In this document: positions 1-7,764 of the stretch, in pieces
Numbering within the stretch: the first letter of the stretch is position 1
How the letters are laid out: every line of letters starts with the position of its first letter
Assembly: GCF_025210435.1 (NCBI RefSeq)
Contig: NZ_JAOART010000103.1
Coordinates: 1 to 48,936 of the forward strand
Length of the DNA stretch: 48,936 nucleotides
Reading direction: 5' to 3'
DNA from: Anaeromicrobium sp.
GTDB taxonomy: Bacteria > Bacillota > Clostridia > Peptostreptococcales > Thermotaleaceae
Position numbers and translations under genes: made by a program
Notes under the pieces: model-generated
What the model was told of the DNA's origin: nothing
What the model saw: the letters and a program-made list of their open reading frames with translations, nothing else
The model's database searches: none

Positions 1-99
1 ATCCATTATTTCACTTATTCCTAGCTTCTTGCAAAACTCAGCTAAGAAATTCATTCTACCATGATTATGAGTTTTAAAGCGAAAGTCTATATTATGCAT
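1..99 (-). CDS. N-terminal fragment of a probable transposase, cut by the window edge
   Basis: Thirty-three codons are open on the minus strand from an ATG at 99 to the window edge. An AGAGG lies about 9 nt before this ATG; another ATG at 108 sits directly against the purine run and is less likely. The peptide contains NHGRMNFLAEFCKKLGIS. This resembles the start of transposases with a DUF4277-type N-terminal domain, where a histidine-glycine pair precedes a helix ending in a 'LGI-x-E-I-D' pattern. The assignment rests on a short peptide, so the family is tentative. A 12-nt stretch of this gene (TTTAAAGCGAAA) recurs near 398, suggesting another piece of related sequence. Confidence 0.4.
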   Translation of the reverse strand, partial: MHNIDFRFKTHNHGRMNFLAEFCKKLGISEIMD

Positions 100-194
100 A
101 AATTCCATCCTCTCTTTATTCTCTTACTTCTATAATAATGAAATTTATGATAGATTTTTATACTTTATATTGGGTAAAATTAGTTATGCGAAAT

Positions 195-420
195 ATGAGT
201 TATAAAAGAGTTTGGCAAAGCGTACCATTTACACTGAGAGGTGGGTATGGTAGCATATACGTGGCAATGCTCTTTATTACAAGCTTTGTCCCAGGAACAT
301 TATCCTATGCCCACAGAGGCTCGGTGTCAATGGCAAACTCGGGCATGTATATTTATACTTTAATATTACGACAGTGTGTATTCCATAAGGGGTCAGTTTA
401 AAGCGAAAATCTACAAATAG
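195..420. other. Structured, gene-free segment, probable mobile-element debris
   Basis: This stretch is richer in G and C than its surroundings and holds nested inverted repeats. AAAGAG (205-210) can pair with CTCTTT (270-275), ACCAT (224-228) with ATGGT (247-251), and ATGCCC (307-312) with GGGCAT (341-346). The sequence TTTAAAGCGAAA near 398 also occurs inside the partial transposase gene at the window start. I do not recognise a named RNA or insertion-sequence end. The only ORF here (138-401) has no ribosome binding site and looks accidental. From 420 to about 600 I see nothing further except a short GTCCA/TGGAC inverted repeat near 500-520. Confidence 0.3.
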
Positions 421-606
421 ATATAAGAAGGATTTACACTTAGAAAAACAGAACTTATTCCTGATAATAATTATATATAAGGGGAATCTATTTTGTCCAC
501 ACTAATAGCAAATGGACAGAATACATATGTAAAATCTAAGAAAAAATAAATTAGGGGTTAGATGAACTGTTCTTTATCATACAATTTCTTGTTTTTCATA
601 AGGTAC

Positions 607-636
607 GAAATTATTTTAATAATATAGGGCATACTA
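607..636 (+). promoter_or_regulatory. Possible sigma-G type promoter of the gerAB gene
   Basis: CATACTA at 630-636 matches the -10 element used by forespore sigma-G RNA polymerase, and GAAATT at 607-612 sits 17 nt upstream in the -35 position, where it is only a partial match. Forespore expression is normal for germination receptor genes. This is inferred from a short motif. Confidence 0.35.
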
Positions 637-666
637 TTTTTATGAAAAATTTGAGAGGAGCAAATA

Positions 667-1758
667 ATGAATACAGAAATTATTACTGACAGACAAAGGA
701 TTTTTTTGGTAATAACTTTTATAATAGGAGAAACAACAATGCTATCAAAGGGAATTGAGGCTGGAAAAAATTTATGGTTAGCTATTATTTTATCAATATT
801 TATGGCAATTCTAATATTCCTAATATATGCTAGGTTACACTATAATTTTCCAAATAAAGACTTGTTTGATATGATTGAAATTTCTTTTGGCAAAGTAATT
901 GGAAAAGGAATTATTATATTATTCACATGGTATATATTTCATTTAACAGCTTTAATTACAGAAAATATGATTTATTTCATTAACACAGCTAGCTTAGCTA
1001 AAACATCTATGATTACATTAATCATTCTATTTATAGCCTTATGTGTATGAATGATAAATGAAGGTATTGAAGTGATAGCTAATGTGACAACTATTTTTTT
1101 CCCTTTATTAATTATTTTTATATCTGGTCAGATAATATTATTAATACCAAAGATGAATATAAACCATATTCGTCCCATATTATACGTAAATGAGATAATA
1201 CCACTTTTAAAAGCTTCTTATGCTACATTAGTATTTCCCTTTATAGAGGTAATAATATTAACTGTAGTTTTATCTAATTTTAATACTAAAAAATCTCCTT
1301 ATAAAGTTTATCTCTTAAGTTTATTGTTTGGAGGCATTATTGTATTTACTGTTTCCATAATGAATCTTTTAGTTTTAGGAGAAGATGGAGTTACAACAGC
1401 ATACTTCCCCTCCTATGCTTCTGCTGGGAAAATAGATGTTGGTAAAATTTTACAAAGAGGTGAAATAATACCTGGGAGTGTAATGGTAATAGGTGGTCTA
1501 ATAAAAGCAAGTCTAGGCTTATTAGCATCTTGCAAAGGTTTTGCAAAATCATTCGGGTGTAAAGATTATCGATTTATTGTAACGCCTGTTTCATTACTAT
1601 TAATTAATTTAACTTATTTTGAATTTGAGGGTGTAATTGAGTATGGAGAGTGGGTTGCAACAATATATCATTATTATGCTTTTTTATTTGTGGTGATTTT
1701 GCCTATTATTATTCTCATTGCTACGGAAATTAAAAAGAAAAGGTTGACAAACAATTGA
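667..1758 (+). pseudogene. gerAB-type spore germination permease interrupted by an in-frame TGA
   Basis: Two open segments in one reading frame, 667-1047 and 1051-1758, are separated by a single TGA at 1048-1050. Read through, they give about 363 residues, the usual length of GerAB/GerKB proteins, which are ten-helix membrane subunits of germinant receptors from the APC superfamily. The join reads ...FIALCV-stop-MINEGIEVIANV..., where relatives have an aromatic or other hydrophobic residue before a conserved 'G-x-E-V-I-A' helix. TGA is one base from the TGG tryptophan codon, so a point nonsense mutation is the simplest explanation. A good ribosome binding site (GAGAGGAG) precedes 667. No gerAA or gerAC partner is present, so this is an orphan. 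Restart at the ATG of 1051 would give only a truncated permease. Confidence 0.8.
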
Positions 1759-2062
1759 GATGGAATATCTAAGGTATAATATCTACACTTTATAGTTTTA
1801 AAATACATGAGGTGGGCATGTCTGAGTGTGTGAAAAGCAATTGGGTAAAAGGGACAGTTAATCCTGGTCAATGAATAAGAGCTTAAATTTTATATGAAAT
1901 ACTCTTATAATAAAATGATGTGACCCTTGTCAAGTAGAGAAGAATAAAAAAGTATTGTTAAGCAACTTGAGTTTTGTATTTATAGCAACTCAGATTGTTT
2001 ATTTTTTATGGAATTATATGGTAATATATATATATAGGACAAAAGCATAGGAGAGAGTATAA
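1759..2062. other. Gene-free stretch between gerAB and a small membrane protein gene
   Basis: About 300 bases without a supported gene. I see no clear terminator hairpin or known RNA. The purine-rich AGGAGAGAG just before 2063 is the ribosome binding site of the next gene. Confidence 0.4.
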
Positions 2063-2245
2063 ATGGGAGAGAAAATATATTATTTAGTGGAGGTAGTTAT
2101 TTTTGCAACAATTGGATTTAATTTGATATTTAAACCAGATTCAGAGTTGGTGCAAAAAGTTATAAAAAATCAAAACATAGCTAGATTATTAGGTGTAGTA
2201 GCCATTGCCAATGCAGTGATTAATTTTAAGAAGTTAATCATGTAA
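2063..2245 (+). CDS. Small membrane protein of unknown function
   Basis: A 60-residue protein with two hydrophobic stretches, roughly residues 6-24 and 40-56, joined by a short charged link (KPDSELVQKVIKN). It has a good ribosome binding site (AGGAGAGAG) about 7 nt upstream of the ATG. The size and layout resemble small clostridial membrane proteins of the DUF6199 type, but no motif settles this. It lies 16 nt upstream of the leucine-rich-repeat gene and could share its transcript. Confidence 0.55.
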   Translation: MGEKIYYLVEVVIFATIGFNLIFKPDSELVQKVIKNQNIARLLGVVAIANAVINFKKLIM

Positions 2246-2261
2246 GTTATTAGGGGAATGA

Positions 2262-3732
2262 ATGTATAAGACTTGGATAAAGAGGGTGTCTATCAATATG
2301 GGAAGAAGGGTATGTATAGGTTTAATCCTGTTTTTACTATGTACAAATTACATATATGCTATAGAAAGTAGCAAAGGAAAGGAAGTTTTCGTACGTTTTA
2401 AATCTGTTGAGGATAAAGCTAGTATGGAGAACATATCATCTAGTGAATTAAATAAAATAATAATTTTTGAAGATAAAAATTTAGAAGGTGTAATTAGAGC
2501 CATAATAAAGAAAACAGAAGGAGAAATTCTTAAAAAAGACGTAATTCACATAGAAGGACTATATACGGGCTATTTCAAAATATCTAGTTTAAAGGGAATA
2601 GAAAACCTAGTTAATTTAAAGGAATTAGAGTTGATAGATGTTAATGTAACAGATATAAGTGAATTAAAATCACTAAAAAAATTAGAGTATTTAAATCTTT
2701 CCTATAATAAGATCGTTAATATGGAACCTATAAAATTATTAGAAAAACTAGAAAATCTAAACTTAGGTTCTAATGACATAATAAGTATAGAATATATTAG
2801 TGGACTAAATAATTTAAGAAAATTAGATTTATCTTGGAATGATATTGAAGATATAGGAGTTATAGCATCTTTTTCTACATTGGAAGAATTAAATATAGGG
2901 TATAACAAAATAAAAGATATAAGTGTAATAAGTGCTCTAACTAATTTGAAAAAATTAGATTTAGAATATCTTCAAATAATAGATATTAATTTCTTATCAA
3001 GCCTTATTAATCTTACGGATTTGAGTTTATCTTCTAATGAGGTAGTAGATATAGAGCCTCTAAGAAAACTTGTTAATCTAGAGAAATTAAATTTATATTA
3101 CAATAATTTGGTAAATATAGAGCCCCTATCATGTTGTACAAGATTAGAAGAATTAAATTTATGGGAGAATAATATTGAGCAGAAATGGAATATCCAATGT
3201 GGAGCGCTTAAGCTCATTAAAAGAACTTAGGGAATTACATTTATGGGATAATAACATAGAAAATATTGAGCCTATTGGGAATCTTACTGAGTTAAGAATG
3301 CTAGAGTTAATTCATAATAATGTAACAGATATAAGTCCATTATCATCACTTACAAATTTACGTGATTTAAGTTTAGATGAAAATAATATAACTAATATAG
3401 ATTCACTATCTCAACTAATTAATCTAAACAGCTTAAGTTTAATGAATAATAATATTAAAAATATAGAACCACTCTTATTTCTTAGAAAACTAGAATATTT
3501 AGGTTTAAGTATAAATGAAATAAAAAACATAGGAGTCATTGGAAATCTAGTTAATTTGAAGAGATTAGATTTAGGAGGAAACAAAATTACTGATGTAAGT
3601 CCCTTATTATCTCTTAATAACTTAGAATCATTGAGTATAGATGAGAGTACAGTAGAAAACATAAGTGATATAAAGAATCTTAAAAACTTAACTAAAATTA
3701 ATAGTGAAGATATCATATTAAAGGCTAAATAA
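2262..3732 (+). pseudogene. Leucine-rich-repeat surface protein, frameshifted
   Basis: The first segment (2262-3230) has a signal-peptide-like start with hydrophobic core IGLILFLLCTNYIYA. It continues with the adaptor-like N-terminal region typical of clostridial internalin-like proteins, then about ten 22-residue repeats of the 'L-x-x-L-x-L-x-x-N-x-I-x-x-I' type. Near 3165-3185 the frame breaks: the repeat LNLWENNI runs into unrelated residues and stops at 3230. The same repeat pattern resumes in another frame from 3175 (LSRNGISNVERLSSLKEL) and runs cleanly to 3732. A deletion between near-identical AATATTGAGC-like repeat units explains the join. Intact, it would be about 490 residues, secreted or surface-held, and probably involved in protein binding. 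No sortase motif or SLH domain is seen. Confidence 0.75.
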
Positions 3733-3848
3733 ATGATATATGTAAAGTAGTATAATATGGAATGGTGATTCTTAAAAGTATAATAGTATAGTAATTATAA
3801 TGTAATTTTAAAAATATGAAACAGGATTATGACAGGAGGCGTATATGG

Positions 3849-4217
3849 ATGAAGAAAAGCTATGTAATGGTCATAGGATTAATATGTATGATACTGATGG
3901 TAGGCTGTTTTCCAAAGGAATTTAAAGAAAAAGCAAATGAAGAATTTGGGGATCAACATTTTAAAACTGTCATTGCTCTTATAGAACTACATAAAGTTAG
4001 AAATGGTAATTATCCAGATAAGTTGGATGATGTAGAATATGTAGGTGAATGGGATAAAATTGCTTTCAATAGTGTTGAATATAAAAAACTTGAAGAGGGA
4101 TATGAACTAAATATTAAGAATGGATGGGTAGGTAAGCCAGAAAGTTTATCGTATCCAAAGGAATTTTGGGAAGGTCTTGGACTAAAAAAATCAAATTTAA
4201 AAGAAAAATCAAATTAG
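3849..4217 (+). CDS. Small lipoprotein with pseudopilin-like C-terminal segment
   Basis: The start is placed at the ATG of 3849 because AGGAGG lies at 3834-3839, nine bases upstream; the longer frame opening at 3816 would put that site inside the gene. The 122-residue product begins MKKSYVMVIGLICMILMVGC, a lipoprotein signal with a lipobox ending at Cys20, so it should be anchored outside the membrane. The rest (HFKTVIALIELHKVRNGNYP then KLDDV) looks like the tail of type II secretion pseudopilins, where a long helix is followed by 'G-x-Y-P-x-x-L'. No function can be assigned. It is followed by endonuclease V after 62 nt. Confidence 0.65.
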   Translation: MKKSYVMVIGLICMILMVGCFPKEFKEKANEEFGDQHFKTVIALIELHKVRNGNYPDKLDDVEYVGEWDKIAFNSVEYKKLEEGYELNIKNGWVGKPESLSYPKEFWEGLGLKKSNLKEKSN

Positions 4218-4279
4218 GTTGTGAACAGCTAGAAAATATATTATAAGGGTGAATTAATAGTCTAAAATAAGGAGACGTT

Positions 4280-4990
4280 ATGGAGATAACAAATGTACAT
4301 GATTTTAAGCATAACAATGAAGAGGAATTTATAAAAATACAAGAAAAATTAAAGGAAAGGATAGAGTTAACAAATAAAATTAATTTTAATAATATAAAAA
4401 CCTATGCAGGTGTAGATTTAGCCTATTGGGAAGAAAAAGGAGAACCCTTCGGAGTATGCAGTATAATTGTAATAGATGCTAATACAAAGGAAGTAATAGA
4501 AAAGGTTTATAGCTTTGGAAAGATAGAAGTTCCCTATGTGGCAGGATTTTTAGCTTTTAGAGAACTTCCTCTAATCATTGAAGCAGCTAAGAAATTAACT
4601 ATTGAGCCAGATGTATTTCTCTTTGATGGTAATGGATATCTCCATTATAATCATATGGGAGTAGCCACTCATGCGTCCTTTTTTCTTAATAAACCAACTA
4701 TAGGAATAGGAAAGAGCTATTTAAAAATAAAAAAAGTAGAATTTGAAATGCCTGAAAATGAAGAAGGAGCATTTACTCATATAGTAATAGATGAAGTTAT
4801 TTATGGTCGTGCTGTAAGAACATTAAAAAATGTTAAGCCCATATTTTTATCTTGTGGTAATTATATAGATTTAGAAACTAGCTATAAAATATTAATGAGT
4901 TTGGTAAATAAAGATAGTAAGCTACCAATTCCCGTAAGGCTTGCTGATTTGGAAACACACATATTAAGAAAAAGACTAAGAAGTGAATAA
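4280..4990 (+). CDS. nfi: Endonuclease V (deoxyinosine 3' endonuclease)
   Basis: A 236-residue protein of normal length for the family, which nicks DNA or RNA one bond 3' of inosine and so starts repair of deaminated adenine. The catalytic acidic residues are visible: Asp46 in AGVDLAYW, Glu95 in YVAGFLAFRELP and Asp116 in FDGNGYLHYNHMGVATHASF. The lysine motif GIGKSYL follows. The histidine- and glycine-containing loop after Asp116 is the inosine pocket region. AAGGAG lies about 8 nt upstream of the ATG. A clear terminator follows, so the gene is probably transcribed alone or with the lipoprotein. Confidence 0.93.
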   Translation: MEITNVHDFKHNNEEEFIKIQEKLKERIELTNKINFNNIKTYAGVDLAYWEEKGEPFGVCSIIVIDANTKEVIEKVYSFGKIEVPYVAGFLAFRELPLIIEAAKKLTIEPDVFLFDGNGYLHYNHMGVATHASFFLNKPTIGIGKSYLKIKKVEFEMPENEEGAFTHIVIDEVIYGRAVRTLKNVKPIFLSCGNYIDLETSYKILMSLVNKDSKLPIPVRLADLETHILRKRLRSE

Positions 4991-5010
4991 AAATTAATTA
5001 GAAGTTAGAC

Positions 5011-5046
5011 AAAAGAGATAGGGATAATAAATTGCTATCTCTTTTT
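5011..5046 (+). terminator. Rho-independent terminator after endonuclease V
   Basis: AAAAGAGATAG (5011-5021) pairs with CTATCTCTTTTT (5035-5046), giving an A-stem/T-tail hairpin 20 bases after the nfi stop codon. Confidence 0.8.
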
Positions 5047-5108
5047 CATGGAAATTGTATTAGGAGTTATTTTCTTAAGGGAAAAAACATATTTTTGAGG
5101 GGAGTTAT

Positions 5109-5621
5109 ATGGTTATTTTAATAACTCTATGTTATCTTCCTACTATGTATAGACTTGTTATTAGACCAATTCTAAGGGGAGATATGGAATTTATAAATTG
5201 GATTTTTGCTATAATACTAATCTTTATGATTTTCATATTTAAAAAGTCCTTTGGAGCATACAACTTGTTTAATATAAATGAAGATAAGCTTTATTGTATA
5301 AATGAAAACCACCTGTTGTGGGGGTGGTTCAAAAAAGCTTCCAGGGGTGAGCAGAAAATAAAAAATTCTTTTGTTAGGATAGTATTTAGGTTTGCCGACC
5401 TTTCAATGTGTCTTAAGACACATTGAGCAACATGCCCCTCTAGGGCTAAAGCAAAACACCAATTGGACGGGTGGTCATGATTACAAGGATTTATTAATTT
5501 CTAAAATATTTTTTATGGCAATATTTCTGCTATATATGCTTTTTCTTCTGGATTGAAAGATAACATCTATAAATATATAGTTATAATTAGTATGTTATAC
5601 TATGACAATCATAAAATGGTA
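5109..5621 (+). pseudogene. Membrane-protein gene apparently disrupted by a small structured element
   Basis: The frame from 5109 encodes about 65 plausible residues with two hydrophobic segments (LITLCYLPTMYRLVI and WIFAIILIFMIFIF) and then LFNINEDKLYCINEN. From about 5301 the sequence changes character to hairpin-forming non-coding DNA, so the residues up to the stop at 5426 are probably not native. After the element, a short open frame from 5505 to 5621 reads like protein (FYGNISAIYAFSSGLKDNIY) and may be the displaced C-terminus, though its frame differs. Host family unknown. The pseudogene call depends on the two halves belonging together, which I cannot prove. Confidence 0.4.
5301..5490 (+). 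mobile_element. Small non-autonomous element with several hairpins, IS200/IS605-like
   Basis: Three compact hairpins lie in 140 bases: AACCACC (5307-5313) with GGTGGTT (5323-5329); a perfect 22-bp palindrome at 5404-5425 centred on CTTAAG; and GCCC (5434-5437) with GGGC (5442-5445). GGGTGGT recurs near 5469. Subterminal imperfect hairpins without terminal inverted repeats are typical of IS200/IS605 elements and their transposase-less derivatives. No tnpA or tnpB is present. It sits at the point where the ORF from 5109 loses coding character. The exact ends are uncertain. Confidence 0.4.
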
Positions 5622-5640
5622 TAATTTGTTATTTAACATA

Positions 5641-5649
5641 TGCTATAAT
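5641..5649 (+). promoter_or_regulatory. Extended -10 promoter for the gene at 5762
   Basis: TGCTATAAT at 5641-5649 is an extended -10 element (TG-n-TATAAT). No good -35 is seen 17 bases upstream, which extended -10 promoters tolerate. The rest of the 5490-5761 gap holds the putative displaced gene end (5505-5621) and the ribosome binding site GGGGAGATG before 5762. Confidence 0.45.
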
Positions 5650-5761
5650 TGTACATGTGAAGTGGTAACAATTTAGAATGATAATTAAACTGTAAATGGG
5701 CGAATTTAAGTTTTACGTGGAATTTTCATTTCAAAATGAGAGGAAAAAGGGGAGATGAATT

Positions 5762-7486
5762 ATGGAGGATACAAAAATAGTTTACAATAGGGAATTAGTT
5801 TTTGGTATTATATTTAGTACTATATTTATTGGATGGATATGTTTAGGGATTATTCCAACAATCCTTATTTTAGGTGGAGTATATTATATATTTTTTCATA
5901 AAAATCCAATTAAATTTAATTGGATTAAAAAGTCTTTAGTTGTTTTTAATTTGCAAAAGGAGGGAATTAAACTATATTCTTATGAGAAGGAGATTCCTTG
6001 GAATGATATTCATACATATCATATTAAATTTGATTTTTTTAGATATTATCTTTGCATAAAATTAAGAAAAGATATAATGATTACAGAAGAACAAAAATTG
6101 TTTTATGAAAAATTAAAACAAGGAAATATCTTAAAGGAAACTGAAGAAGATAAAATAATAGAATATCCTTATAACTTTATAAAAGATTCAAATAATGATC
6201 TAAAATCAAATATTGAAATGTTTTTAAAAGAGTGTTCCCTATATTACCTGGAAGAATCACAGGATAAATTAGAAATTAATAAGGGTACATCTGAAGTATT
6301 GGCGTATGGGTTAGGTAGCATATTTTTTATTAATATATTTGCACAAAATGCTGCTGTTTTCCTGGTAACTTGTCTTATAGGCATACCTATTATGTTTTAT
6401 TTTTCTAAGAAAATAGAATATACCTCTTATTTAATTTTAACAAAAGTAGGATTTGAGTTTCCTAAGGCAAATTTTAAGCTATCTTGGAATGAGATTAAAT
6501 TAATGGAAGTGCGAAGGGGAACAAGGGATACTCCAGGTGGCTTAATCATTTGGTTTAATGATATTGAAAATTTTATGGAGGAAAATCCTGAATTTTTTTC
6601 AAAAATAGATTATATAATAGATTATGATGAAGAAAAATTGAAAAAAACAGGAAGACTCCAGTTGGAATGTTCACAAACAGCATTAGGAGAAGATGCTTTA
6701 AGAGAAGAATTTCAAAAATATATAGATAAATATGGTCAAGGAACTATTCAAGATGAAGATGCTCAGAAGCATAATAAACAAGAAGAAATATGTAAACCTA
6801 TTTCTCCTCAAAAGGATTTAAATAATGAAATAGAGAATTTACCTAATGAAGCACAAACTAAGGAGAGTCCAAAGTTAGAAAAAGAAGAAATAAAAGACAA
6901 TACAATAATAAATATGACAGAGGAAAAAAAGGAAGTCCTATCTGAAGATAAAACTATTGTAGAGCCTTTAGAAAACTTAGGATTAGAATGTAATTTAGAA
7001 CTTCAAAAACTTGTAAAAATTCAATTTGAATCACAGTGTACATTTAATGAAATGATTATTTTAAAGGAAGAAGGAGAGTATTGTTTAGCATTAAGAGTAG
7101 AAGGGTTAAGATTAGACGGTTATTGCATTTTCTTGAAAAATCAAATTAAATCTTTATCCTATTGTCCTGATTTTTATAATGACCTACTCCAAAAGGAATA
7201 TTATTTTAAATTAAATACAGTACCTTATATTGATCTTAAAAAATGGGAGACGATTTTTGACAATTATGAAGTAAAAAATCATTTTGTAGAAATAGAAACT
7301 CTAAACGAAAACTATAAGGGAAAACTAAAAGAAATATCAGAAGAAAAAATGGTATTAAATGCATTTAAAGTAAAAGATAAGGGCATCTTTGAATCTGTAT
7401 CCATGGATCTAAACTCAATTACTTTCATTTCTTTTGAAACTTCGGAATTAATGCTTTTAGAAAAATATAGTTCCTATTACATATGA
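5762..7486 (+). CDS. Large multi-pass membrane protein with PH-like segments, function unknown
   Basis: A 574-residue protein with a ribosome binding site (GGGGAG) before the ATG. It has two hydrophobic segments near residues 13-45 and two more near 180-215. The stretches between them have strand-rich, tryptophan-containing patterns (YEKEIPWNDIHTYHIKFDFF and NFKLSWNEIKLMEVRRGT) like the bacterial PH-like 'W-x-x-I' modules of STM3941-type proteins. A charged, low-complexity linker (about 325-405; many E, K, P, N) leads to a soluble C-terminal domain of about 160 residues with cysteines. I do not recognise that domain. No catalytic motif is visible. It is monocistronic: a promoter precedes it and a terminator follows. 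Confidence 0.6.
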   Translation: MEDTKIVYNRELVFGIIFSTIFIGWICLGIIPTILILGGVYYIFFHKNPIKFNWIKKSLVVFNLQKEGIKLYSYEKEIPWNDIHTYHIKFDFFRYYLCIKLRKDIMITEEQKLFYEKLKQGNILKETEEDKIIEYPYNFIKDSNNDLKSNIEMFLKECSLYYLEESQDKLEINKGTSEVLAYGLGSIFFINIFAQNAAVFLVTCLIGIPIMFYFSKKIEYTSYLILTKVGFEFPKANFKLSWNEIKLMEVRRGTRDTPGGLIIWFNDIENFMEENPEFFSKIDYIIDYDEEKLKKTGRLQLECSQTALGEDALREEFQKYIDKYGQGTIQDEDAQKHNKQEEICKPISPQKDLNNEIENLPNEAQTKESPKLEKEEIKDNTIINMTEEKKEVLSEDKTIVEPLENLGLECNLELQKLVKIQFESQCTFNEMIILKEEGEYCLALRVEGLRLDGYCIFLKNQIKSLSYCPDFYNDLLQKEYYFKLNTVPYIDLKKWETIFDNYEVKNHFVEIETLNENYKGKLKEISEEKMVLNAFKVKDKGIFESVSMDLNSITFISFETSELMLLEKYSSYYI

Positions 7487-7534
7487 AAAAGTATTTTTTG
7501 AATAATAGTATAGATAAATAGTGATTAAAAATTA

Positions 7535-7567
7535 CCCTTCGGCAATGGTGCCGAAGGGGTTTTGTTT
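7535..7567 (+). terminator. Rho-independent terminator before cooS
   Basis: CCCTTCGGC (7535-7543) pairs with GCCGAAGGG (7550-7558), followed by a T-rich run. It separates the preceding membrane-protein gene from the cooS transcription unit. Confidence 0.9.
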
Positions 7568-7678
7568 TATTATGAAAAATTGATGGATTATAGTTATTTA
7601 AAAATATTTTGGCTGTGATAACTTAAAAAAATATATATGATATAAGAATGAAATAAAAAGATAAAAAAATAACTAATA

Positions 7679-7707
7679 TTGTTTTGCGAAAAATATTTTG
7701 TTATAAT
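7679..7707 (+). promoter_or_regulatory. Promoter of cooS-cooC
   Basis: TTGTTT (7679-7684) and a perfect TATAAT (7702-7707) are 17 bp apart. Transcription would start near 7714, leaving about 50 bases of leader with AGGGAGG at 7750-7756 as ribosome binding site. The bases just after the start (CGACAATTTACGTC) contain a weak GAC/GTC dyad that might bind a regulator, but it does not match the CooA or FNR consensus well. Confidence 0.6.
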
Positions 7708-7764
7708 ATAAATAATATTTCGACAATTTACGTCAAATTATTTTAGTTATAGGGAGGTTATATA

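Noticed and set aside
138-401. 87-codon open frame on the plus strand
   Set aside because: It has no ribosome binding site, its composition is unlike a protein, and it covers a structured repeat-like segment; more likely accidental.
1048-1050. Recoding of TGA as selenocysteine or tryptophan in gerAB
   Set aside because: GerAB proteins have no redox site here, no SECIS-like hairpin is evident after the codon, and TGA works as a stop elsewhere in the window, as in the tadA stop.
3165-3185. Programmed ribosomal frameshift in the leucine-rich-repeat gene
   Set aside because: There is no slippery heptamer, and the frames do not overlap at a suitable site; deletion between repeats explains it better.
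7714-7740. CooA or FNR binding site upstream of cooS
   Set aside because: The GAC/GTC dyad is weak and off-centre and does not fit either consensus.
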